This document shows positions 57,341 to 64,000 of a stretch of DNA of 64,000 nt, in pieces. The stretch is from Paenibacillus woosongensis (GTDB taxonomy: Bacteria; Bacillota; Bacilli; Paenibacillales; Paenibacillaceae). Positions within the stretch are counted from its first letter, which is position 1. Each line of letters starts with the position of its first letter. Made by a program: the position numbers and the translations under genes. Below the pieces are notes generated by a model. It ran no database searches. It had not been told where the DNA came from and worked only from the letters and a program-made list of their open reading frames with translations. The stretch covers positions 2,232,001 to 2,296,000 of the forward strand of contig NZ_CP126084.1 in NCBI RefSeq assembly GCF_030122845.1. The letters are read 5' to 3'.

Positions 57341-57805
57341 ATGATATTAGAGAAATCTACCCTAAATCAGATAGAAATTGAAGCAGCTATTCTCAATTCT
57401 GACCCTTACTATAACAGGGTTGCTAAAGGCAAAGAAGTTCTTCCCATGGAGGAGATCAGGTCTGAGATTCAGGAATCGCTGGAGATCGGCGCAGAACGCT
57501 ATTTATTGCGAGTGCAGCAAGAATATGTAGGCATACTTGAATTTCTCATGAAAAATCCTGGCGATGGCTACACCTGGCTCGGCCTTCTGGAGATCAAGAA
57601 AGAGCATCAATCCAAAGGATATGGTTATAAGGCGCTAAACCTGTTTTACAGCTTGATGAGAGAGCGTCAAGTGAAGCAGTTCCGAATTGGTGTCATATCC
57701 GAGAACGAGCCGGGCCATCGCTTCTGGAGAAGACAGTGCATGAAGCCGGTAAAAGTGACTACAGCGGACGGTAAAGAGGTTGTCGTATATGAGAAACATT
57801 TATAA
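57341..57805 (+). CDS. GNAT family N-acetyltransferase
   Basis: A complete 154-residue acetyltransferase. The acetyl-CoA loop is ILEIKKEHQSKGYGYKAL near residues 85-100 (Q-S-K-G-Y-G form of the QxxGxG motif), followed by VISENEPGHRFWRRQCMKPV, a typical alpha-4/beta-7 end. Substrate unknown. Spacing upstream gives only a weak AAAGG site before the ATG. It lies at the border of the damaged region but is intact. Confidence 0.85.
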   Translation: MILEKSTLNQIEIEAAILNSDPYYNRVAKGKEVLPMEEIRSEIQESLEIGAERYLLRVQQEYVGILEFLMKNPGDGYTWLGLLEIKKEHQSKGYGYKALNLFYSLMRERQVKQFRIGVISENEPGHRFWRRQCMKPVKVTTADGKEVVVYEKHL

Positions 57806-57930
57806 GATACCTCTTTTGAACGTAAGAGTTTCAAGGTGACAGCCTTCATTTTAATGTGTATAATTATGGGAAATTCTTGTAGAGAACGTTTTCATTCATG
57901 AGAAGGAATATTAATGAGGAGGTTGTGCTT

Positions 57931-58290
57931 GTGAGCTCAGGTCCGATTTTAAGTTAAATTGGCGGGATTTTTATCCCGGTAAGAAGCATTGAACAGGCAC
58001 GCGATTGGTACTGCGGTATCCTAGGGGTTCCTGCTGATGGCGAAATATTGTTTGGGCATTTGTATATTTTGCCCATGAACGGCGGAACCGACCTCATACT
58101 GGACAGCAAAATTTATACAGGAGACAATGTCTTTAAAGCGCCAGCATTTCAATTCAAAACGAATGATATTAAGGAAGCCTACGCTTACATGAAGTCCAAG
58201 CAGGTAGAGCTGACAACGGAAATCATGTATGATCAATGGTTTAATTTCAAGGATCCGGATGGCAATCAATTAATGATTTGTAAATGCTAG
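57931..58290 (+). pseudogene. VOC-family protein gene with in-frame stop
   Basis: A GTG start with GAGGAGG upstream opens a 119-codon frame that would give a VOC protein: MSSGPILS, then a TAA at 57955-57957, then IGGIFIPVRSIEQARDWYCGILG and the ending NFKDPDGNQLMICKC. The stop at codon 9 is the only damage; the rest is clean. In related proteins the position holds a sense codon. Restart at the ATG at 58075 or another internal codon would lose the first metal-binding strand. Confidence 0.75.
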
Positions 58291-58338
58291 GCATAAATGA
58301 ACTAAGGTAAAATAATTGACTTATATGCTTATTTATTA

Positions 58339-58366
58339 AGGCTGCTCATTTCGAGCAGTCTTTTTT
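58339..58366 (+). terminator. Terminator after the VOC gene
   Basis: AGGCTGCTC pairs with GAGCAGTCT around ATTTC, followed by six T residues. Confidence 0.88.
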
Positions 58367-58381
58367 GCTCAATATACGGAA

Positions 58382-58807
58382 AGAAAGCTGATCATTTCTT
58401 TTGATCCATATTTAGAGAACGGGATCATTCAGCGGGAAGATATTGATGATGCCTATTTGTCCGGCGGAATGATCGGCGGCAAGCTGTATGGTATTCCTCT
58501 TGGAACGAAAAATTCCGGCTTGAAACAAGGATTCTTCACATTGCTGAACGATTCCAGGCCGGTCTCGTGCGGACTTGCTGTCATTGAGCAGGGGTATGCC
58601 GGCTTGTATGATATCGTTACGGATGAGGCGTACCGCAACCTTGGTTACGGCGAACAGTTGCTGCTACATATTTTGAAATGGGCGAATGAGAACGGGGCCG
58701 TAAAAAGCTACTTGCTCGTTGTGCAGAGCAATGCCTCCGCGAACCGCCTGTATGATAAATTGAACTATCGGCATTTGTATACCTATTGGTATAGATGCAA
58801 GCCGTAG
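58382..58807 (+). pseudogene. Chimera: sugar-binding protein fragment joined to a GNAT fragment
   Basis: In one continuous frame, codons 58382-about 58505 read ISFDPYLENGIIQREDIDDAYLSGGMIGGKLYGIPLGT, which is an internal piece of a family 1 ABC sugar-binding protein. After KNSG the sequence becomes the C-terminal part of an acetyltransferase (LYDIVTDEAYRNLGYGEQLLLHILKWANENG, with the NLGYGEQ acetyl-CoA loop, and NRLYDKLNYRHLYTYWYRCKP). Neither half has its own N-terminus and there is no ribosome binding site; the first possible start is TTG at 58457. A deletion fusing two unrelated genes in frame is the simplest explanation. Confidence 0.7.
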
Positions 58808-58960
58808 GCGAATAGCTAGGACTATAGTTGAATAGGCACCTCATATATGTGAACAAGCGCTTCTTGCAACATTAGGGGGAAACGGCGTCTTTTCGGGGAA
58901 TCCGCTGGAGGGTATTTACAACTAGGAAACATCTCTGGTAAGATATTCTCGTTTAGTTGA

Positions 58961-58995
58961 ATTGTCAACCTATTTTATTGTGATTGGTTGACAAT
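58961..58995 (+). promoter_or_regulatory. BirA-type biotin operator before bioB
   Basis: ATTGTCAACC and GGTTGACAAT form a perfect 10-bp inverted repeat around a 15-bp spacer, the layout of the biotin repressor box known from Bacillus (TTGTTAACC-N15-GGTTTACAA type). It ends 61 bases before the bioB start, so biotin-loaded BirA should repress bioB. Confidence 0.85.
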
Positions 58996-59056
58996 TTTTT
59001 TCGGGGATATTCTTAGGGATTCAGTACATATACAGAGAGGACGGTAGAAACCAAAT

Positions 59057-60061
59057 ATGCACAACGTTGAAGAGAAAACACAGACAGATTGGGAGCGGCT
59101 TGCAGATACAGCATTGCGGGGGGAACGGTTAACGATGGAAGAAGGGCTGTCCGTACTGCAAGGGGAAGATGAGCAAATCCTGGCGATCATGCAGGCTGCA
59201 TATAAGGTTCGCCGTCATTATTACGGCAACAAAGTGAAGCTGAACATGATCATGAACGCCAAAAGCGGCCTTTGCCCTGAGGACTGCGGCTATTGCTCGC
59301 AATCGATTGTTTCCAGCGCCCCTGTAACTAAATACTCCTTGCTCGACAAAGATTCATTACTGGCGGGAGCGCGTGAAGCGATGGCCCGCCAAGCGGGTAC
59401 GTATTGTATCGTAGCGTCAGGCAGGGGGCCGACTCCGCGGGAGCTGGAACAAGTAATTGAGGCCGTTACGGAAATACGCAGCACGATGCCTCTCAAAATA
59501 TGCGCCTGCCTCGGGCTGCTCCGCGATGACCAGGCCAAGCGTCTCGCGGAGGCGGGCGTCCACCGCTATAACCATAACTTGAATACAAGTACAGCCAATT
59601 ACTCCGCCATAACAACGACGCATTCCTATGAGCAGCGCGTGGAGACGGTTGAGAAGGTGAAGGCCTCGGGGATGTCGCCCTGCTCCGGCGTAATTATAGG
59701 CATGGGGGAAAGCCAGGCCGAAATTGTGCAAATGGCTTATGCTCTCCGTGAGATAGATGCTGACTCGATACCGGTCAACTTTCTGGTTCCTATTTCGGGA
59801 ACCCCGCTGGAAGCCTCGGAGAAAGTTACGCCTCTGCAAGCGCTCAAAGTGCTGGCGTTATTCCGTTTCATTTGTCCGTCCAAGGAAATTCGCGTGTCTG
59901 GAGGCCGGGAATCCAGCCTTAGACATCTGCAGCCGATGTCTCTTTATGCGGCAAATTCATGGTTTGTCGGTGATTATTTGACAACTGGAGGGCAGGCGGT
60001 GACTGCGGATCATCAGATGATCGAAGATCTTGGTTTTGAAATCGAGCAGTGCGCCCTTTAA
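59057..60061 (+). CDS. bioB: Biotin synthase
   Basis: A 334-residue radical SAM enzyme that inserts sulfur into dethiobiotin. The [4Fe-4S] motif is CPEDCGYC with C73, C77 and C80. YNHNLNTS, NFLVPISGTPLE and the C-terminal SGGRESSLR segment with its conserved arginine for the [2Fe-2S] cluster are also present. It is alone, without bioA, bioD or bioF nearby, so it may be part of a scattered pathway or scavenge dethiobiotin. A BirA operator lies upstream. Confidence 0.96.
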   Translation: MHNVEEKTQTDWERLADTALRGERLTMEEGLSVLQGEDEQILAIMQAAYKVRRHYYGNKVKLNMIMNAKSGLCPEDCGYCSQSIVSSAPVTKYSLLDKDSLLAGAREAMARQAGTYCIVASGRGPTPRELEQVIEAVTEIRSTMPLKICACLGLLRDDQAKRLAEAGVHRYNHNLNTSTANYSAITTTHSYEQRVETVEKVKASGMSPCSGVIIGMGESQAEIVQMAYALREIDADSIPVNFLVPISGTPLEASEKVTPLQALKVLALFRFICPSKEIRVSGGRESSLRHLQPMSLYAANSWFVGDYLTTGGQAVTADHQMIEDLGFEIEQCAL

Positions 60062-60167
60062 ACTCCGGGAACCATAATTTGTTATAGGCGCAGGAGATTC
60101 GTTATAATAGGATGTGGAATGACCAATAATCATTTCTGGGTTAGGAATTGAAAAGGAGAGATAAACC

Positions 60168-60887
60168 ATGAGCTTGAACAACCAGGTAGCCATCATTACG
60201 GGCGCAGGCAAAGGCATCGGCAAGGCGATCGCACAGGCGCTTGCAAAGGAGGGCGTTCATTTAGGACTGATCGCGCGTACGACTTCCGACTTGGAGGCGC
60301 TGCAATCCGAATTGCGAGAGCAGCACGGCATTAAGGTTGCCATCGCTTCCGCCGATATTTCCGATCAGTCGGCCGCAGAGAAGGCCGTAGAGGCGCTTGT
60401 ATCCGAGTTAGGCGGCATAGATATCCTAATCAACAACGCCGGCATTGCCAAATTCGGCAAACTGGTGGAGATGGACACGAAGGATTGGGAGCGAATTATT
60501 CAGGTTAATTTGATGGGAACCTATTACATGACAAGAGCCGTGCTTCCTAAACTGATTGCTCAAAATCAAGGGAATATTATTAACATTGCATCGACAGCCG
60601 GTGAAAGAGGCTTTGCTACCGGCTCCGCATACAATGCTTCGAAATTTGCCATTATGGGGTTGACGGAGGCCGTTATGCAGGAGGTGCGCAAGAACAATAT
60701 CCGTGTTGTCGCTCTGACGCCAAGTACGGTAAATACCGAGCTTGCCGTAAATACCGGCCTGAGTATCGGGGACGAAGACCGGATGATGCAGCCGGAAGAC
60801 GTTGCTGAGCTAGCGCTGGCCACATTGAAGCTCCCACAGCGTGTTTTTGTTAAAACCGCCGGCATCTGGACGACGAATCCTCAGTAA
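60168..60887 (+). CDS. Short-chain dehydrogenase/3-oxoacyl-ACP reductase-like
   Basis: A 239-residue classical SDR with TGAGKGIGKAIA for NADP binding, NNAGIAKFG, the serine in INIASTAGE and the catalytic YNASK. It resembles YvaG/FabG-like 3-ketoacyl reductases of Bacillota; position outside a fab cluster makes the true substrate uncertain. AAGGAGAG precedes the ATG. It ends at a strong terminator. Confidence 0.9.
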   Translation: MSLNNQVAIITGAGKGIGKAIAQALAKEGVHLGLIARTTSDLEALQSELREQHGIKVAIASADISDQSAAEKAVEALVSELGGIDILINNAGIAKFGKLVEMDTKDWERIIQVNLMGTYYMTRAVLPKLIAQNQGNIINIASTAGERGFATGSAYNASKFAIMGLTEAVMQEVRKNNIRVVALTPSTVNTELAVNTGLSIGDEDRMMQPEDVAELALATLKLPQRVFVKTAGIWTTNPQ

Positions 60888-60909
60888 CTTATCATTATGG
60901 ATAGGCAAG

Positions 60910-60946
60910 GCCCTGACCCGCTTACAGCGGGTTAGGGTCTTTTTTG
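60910..60946 (+). terminator. Terminator of the SDR gene
   Basis: GCCCTGACCCGCT pairs with AGCGGGTTAGGGTC around TAC, followed by TTTTTT. Confidence 0.9.
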
Positions 60947-61080
60947 TGTTATTTGAAGCCTATTTCACATGGAAATATACAATTTTCAAGACCTAATCCG
61001 CATATAGTTAGTCAATATGCAATATGCTGAGGAAATCTCAGAACACGACAGTGAGGTTTTCATAAGAGGGAGGTACAGCG

Positions 61081-62490
61081 GTGAAGAAGAGGCTAAATAA
61101 GAAACAGACGAGGCTTGCGGGAATGGCCGTGCTCGTATTGACTTTATTATTATCTGCAAATGGCGCAAAATGAGAGAAGATATATGGCAGTTATTCGTAC
61201 TACAGGAATGGGGGAGCGTGCATTGGGAATTCAGCTTGAAGAATGGATCATAGAGGCCAGTATCGGGATAATGCGGCGAGCGATGGAGGAAGAGGAGATC
61301 AGTTCCGAGGATTTGGTCGCGGTATATTTGGAACGGATCGATCGTTATGATCCTCGTCTGAAGTCGGTTATCGAGATCAATCCGGAAGCAATGGATATAG
61401 CCAGAGCTTTGGATCAGGAACGCAAGGAGCAGGGCAGCAGAGGAGCCCTGCACGGCATTCCTATTTTGCTGAAAGACAATATCGGGACGCATGATAAGAC
61501 CCGCACCAGCGCGGGTTCATTAGCATTAGCGAATGCCATACCGAAGGAGGATTCTGCCGTCGCTTCGCAATTGCGTGCTGCTGGCGCTGTCCTTCTCGGC
61601 AAAGCCAATATGACGGAATGGGCTAATTTCATGTCGAGCACGATGCAGGCAGGATACAGCTCAAGAGGCGGGCAAACGTTAAACCCCTATGGTCCAGGGG
61701 AGATTTTTGTCGGTGGCTCAAGTTCAGGTTCGGCTGCGGCAGTTGCCGCTAACCTGACTGCCGCAGCGATTGGTACGGAAACGACAGGTTCGATTATCAG
61801 CCCGGCCAGCCACAATGGCATTGTTGGGATTAAACCGACGGTGGGCCTGATTAGCCGGCGCGGCATCATTCCTCTGACAGAAACGCAGGATACGCCGGGG
61901 CCGATGGCGCGCACGGTAACTGATGCTGCGCTGATTTTGGGGGCGCTTACTGCCCAGGATCCGAAGGATGCCGCGACTTTGTCGAAAAACAGGCAAGCGT
62001 TATCGGATTATACGCCGTTTCTCAACCGCACTTTTCTGGCAAAATCACGCATCGGCATCCCGCGATATTACTATCAGCAGCTTGATGAAGGAAGATTGGC
62101 GCTGATCGAACAAGCCATCCATGTACTTGAGGCTGAGGGAGCAACGATCATCGATCCTGTCGAGCTGCCATGCGAAGGGCAAAACGGGGACTTCAATGTG
62201 CTTAACTTCGAATTCAAAAAATCTTTAAACGACTATTTAGAGACATTGCCGGAAATGGTTAAGGTTCGTTCGTTGGATGACGTCATCCGTTTTAATGAGC
62301 AGCATAAGGAAGCCGCGTTGAAATATGGACAGGACTTGCAACCCCGGAGGGGGATACGACGAAAGGGCCGCACGGAATAACTTTTGTGGGAACGGCCTTT
62401 AGCGAGCCGACATTGATTGGGCTGGCTTATAGTTATGAACAAGCTTCGAAGCATCGCGTTCCTCCCAATCTTGATGTAATTAGGAATTGA
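61081..62490 (+). pseudogene. Broken secreted amidase (amidase signature family)
   Basis: The GTG at 61081 (GAGGGAGG upstream) opens a signal peptide, MKKRLNKKQTRLAGMAVLVL, that stops at 61173. The mature enzyme continues in another frame from about 61160 (LEEWIIEASIGIMRRAMEE). The amidase signature is intact: LHGIPILLKDN with the catalytic lysine, and FVGGSSSGSAAAVAAN with the serine pair. Near 62336 the frame breaks again: ALKYGQDL is followed, in a different frame, by [22 protein letters not shown], the C-terminal end. Some 50-60 residues normally lie between, so a deletion is likely. A 406-residue intracellular product could start at 61160 but would lack the C-terminus. Confidence 0.8.
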
Positions 62491-62499
62491 CATATACCC

Positions 62500-62660
62500 T
62501 GTAGAATATTGCGATGGAAGCGGTTGTTTGGCTACATTTCTCTAGGCATTCCGATCGCAGGATTTGGGCTGTTAGCCCCATGGATTACAGAACCGCCATG
62601 GCTTTAAGCTCTGTTTCTGTCGTTTTGAATGCTTTGAGACTACAGCGGATGAACACATAA
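62500..62660 (+). pseudogene. 3' remnant of a copper-type P-type ATPase gene
   Basis: From 62515 one frame reads LFGYISLGIPIAGFGLLAPWI, the penultimate membrane helix region of CopA-like ATPases. After a one-base shift near 62590 another frame gives AMALSSVSVVLNALRLQRMNT, their usual last helix and end. Everything upstream (metal-binding domains, phosphorylation and ATP domains) is missing. A terminator follows at 62693. Confidence 0.75.
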
Positions 62661-62692
62661 GGCTCAATTTTGTTAAAATTGGAGGCTTTTAT

Positions 62693-62734
62693 AGGAAGAT
62701 AGCTGGATTTTTCCCGCTGTCTTCCTCTTTTTTT
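62693..62734 (+). terminator. Terminator after the P-type ATPase remnant
   Basis: AGGAAGATAGC pairs with GCTGTCTTCCT (one mismatch), followed by a T-run at 62728-62734. Confidence 0.8.
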
Positions 62735-62954
62735 GGTGAAAAACAAGGATGAATAGTGTGAACTAAGTCCCTTGTATAATGTCAGTAACTACTTGTAAAA
62801 TTGTGACATGAGGACAGAGGCATACATCGTTTGGTCCCGAAGGAGGTTGTGATAAAGCGTATCCTTCGCGTATGAATGGATATGTGAAAACTCAGCTTGA
62901 AAGATCGAAGCAGTAGAATCGATGACTAAATACATACATATGCTGAGGTGATAA

Positions 62955-63275
62955 ATGATGCATAGAAGGACTACAGGAATGCTCTTGATTATGATCGCGG
63001 CATTCCTGTACGGCATACGATACTTGGCTGCAGCAATTTACGGGTCTGCTTCCTCCGTATGGAACGCAGATCACTTCAATGAAATGTTGAGCTTTGTCGG
63101 TGATGGGCCAACCATACTTAGTACGATTGCATTGATTCTCGGGATTACATATTTACTTGTCGCGGAATTGGAAGGCACGAGCATGCGGAAGCAGATCGAG
63201 CAGATCAAGAGCAGTTGGAATGATTTCGATTGGTATGAATCGGAGGGAAGCAAAGGTAAAGGGAAAAGCAAATAG
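62955..63275 (+). CDS. Small two-helix membrane protein
   Basis: A 106-residue protein with two hydrophobic helices (about 8-30, MLLIMIAAFLYGIRYLAAAIYG, and about 55-71, TILSTIALILGITYLL) and a charged tail that is lysine-rich at the end. GAGGTGA lies before two adjacent ATG codons (62955 and 62958). The frame is clean. The sequence 62735-62954 before it holds no other gene I can support. Function unknown. Confidence 0.7.
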   Translation: MMHRRTTGMLLIMIAAFLYGIRYLAAAIYGSASSVWNADHFNEMLSFVGDGPTILSTIALILGITYLLVAELEGTSMRKQIEQIKSSWNDFDWYESEGSKGKGKSK

Positions 63276-63300
63276 TCAAGGCAACTGGCAAAATAAGATA

Positions 63301-63325
63301 CGGCTCGGGCCCAAGGCTCGAGCCG
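63301..63325. terminator. Hairpin between convergent genes
   Basis: CGGCTCG pairs with CGAGCCG across a short loop; TTATT follows on the plus strand. Confidence 0.6.
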
Positions 63326-63342
63326 TTATTCGCATTACATGG

Positions 63343-63540
63343 CTAGCGATTGTTTTTGCGGAAATTTCCCGGGGTGCATCCGACCCAAGCGGTAAACTGC
63401 CGGCTGAAGCTCTGCACATTTTCATAGCCGACCCGGTGGGCGATGCGTTCTATGGATTCCGTGCTCGACATGAGCATATGTACGGCTTCTTGCTGCTTGA
63501 GCACCATCATATTACAACAGGCAATGCCATTGAACTCAGC
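63343..63540 (-). pseudogene. 3' remnant of an AraC-family regulator
   Basis: The minus-strand frame ends with IERIAHRVGYENVQSFSRQFTAWVGCTPGNFR, the second helix-turn-helix and signature of AraC regulators. Upstream HLYAEFNGIACCNMMVLKQQEAVHMLMSS fits the linking helix. The sequence before this belongs to a gene on the other strand, so the first part of the regulator has been lost. Numbers of residues kept: about 65. Confidence 0.75.
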
Positions 63541-64000
63541 GTAGAGGTGGCAACCTTGGTTTCGTTCGTGCTCGCGATCATCTGCGAAGTCATTCGCCAT
63601 AAAGGCGACAGAAGCGTACTGGAAAAAACGGAATCCTTCTTTAAAGGAATGGGTGGAGCGGTACCGATCGTCGCCCGCTCGTTGCCGCTTCCGTTTTTGT
63701 TACGGGTCTGAAATCCATCGGTTTGGTGGATGCCCTGCAGCAATCCATGCAAAATATTCAAGGAAACGGACTAGACTTCATTCTGCCGCTGATCCTTGTA
63801 GCCATTACGGCGCTGATCGTTATTCTTAGCGGCAGCGGTACGGCTTTGATCTTCGCCATGGTGCTGTTGATGGTTCCATTAGCGGATGCAGCAGGAATCA
63901 GTCCGATTGCAATTTCGGTGCCGATGGGACTTTCGGGCAACCTGTTCCGCGCGGTATCGCCGGTGGCAGCTGTTGTGCTGATCGTTGCCGGTACGGTGAA
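63541..64000 (+). pseudogene. Truncated, frameshifted DcuC/YfcC-type C4-dicarboxylate transporter, runs off window
   Basis: The plus strand reads VEVATLVSFVLAIICEVIRHKGD and FFKGMGGAVPIVA, then one base is missing near 63686, after which another frame gives VAASVFVTGLKSIGLVDALQQS and the conserved membrane segment LSGSGTALIFAMVLLMVPLAD with SGNLFRAVSPVAAV. This is the C-terminal half of an anaerobic C4-dicarboxylate (DcuC) transporter. The N-terminal half is missing, abutting the AraC remnant near 63540. The gene continues past the right edge. Confidence 0.7.

Noticed and set aside
1-64000. Prophage, integron or transposon origin of the accessory genes
   Set aside because: No transposase, integrase, phage structural gene, terminal repeat pair or tRNA attachment site could be supported.

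Overview
The window looks like chromosomal DNA of a Paenibacillus-type member of the Bacillota. Supporting signs are Gram-positive lipoproteins and strong GGAGG ribosome binding sites, CcpA-type cre sites, Fur boxes, a BirA-type biotin operator, LplA/LplB/LplC-like sugar importers, an AraC regulator with extracytoplasmic sensor, and a dhb-type catecholate siderophore cluster. No rRNA, tRNA, CRISPR array, intact transposase or prophage was seen. Genus is inference; no database search was possible.

Layout: 0-2.1 kb holds an unknown membrane protein cut by the window edge, a decayed PP2C-like gene and amj (lipid II flippase). 2.2-9.8 kb carries a 1,671-residue secreted fusion of a rhamnogalacturonan acetylesterase and a PL11 rhamnogalacturonan lyase under a perfect cre site, small genes, and a GH16 glucanase with a ricin-type carbohydrate-binding domain under a near-perfect cre site. 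10.3-12.1 kb has a frameshifted LCP wall ligase and a broken ftsW-like gene. 12.2-13.7 kb has two methyltransferases.

13.9-29.7 kb is the main biosynthetic locus: a Btr-like AraC regulator, a siderophore-binding lipoprotein, a trilactone esterase, then dhbA, dhbC, dhbE, dhbB, dhbF and an MbtH gene. A Fur box precedes the regulator and a perfect one precedes the operon. The adenylation codes of DhbF read as glycine, then exactly threonine, so the product should be bacillibactin, the cyclic trimer of DHB-Gly-Thr. Permease, ATPase, Sfp and exporter genes are not in the window.

29.9-47.2 kb contains an arylamine N-acetyltransferase, an M6 metallopeptidase, a second PL11 lyase divergent from a beta-helix pectinase-like protein, and a sugar import operon (binding protein, two permeases, GH88 hydrolase) followed by a membrane AraC-type regulator under a cre-like site and a second, paralogous binding protein. 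Together these form a rhamnogalacturonan/pectin uptake and degradation region: secreted lyases cut the polymer, the ABC system imports unsaturated oligosaccharides, and GH88 removes the unsaturated end.

47.3-64 kb is mixed: purC, a YHYH/copper-amine-oxidase-N surface protein, PAP2 phosphatase, small alarmone synthetase, fosB, a surface protein with three 645-bp tandem units, bioB behind a BirA operator, and a FabG-like reductase.

The most unusual general feature is clustered gene decay. At least ten genes carry single-base indels, a nonsense codon or internal deletions, and two loci are chimeras made by joining parts of unrelated genes (histidine kinase with an FG-GAP-like protein; sugar-binding protein with a GNAT acetyltransferase). 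The very long dhbF and lyase genes are intact, which argues against uniform sequencing error.
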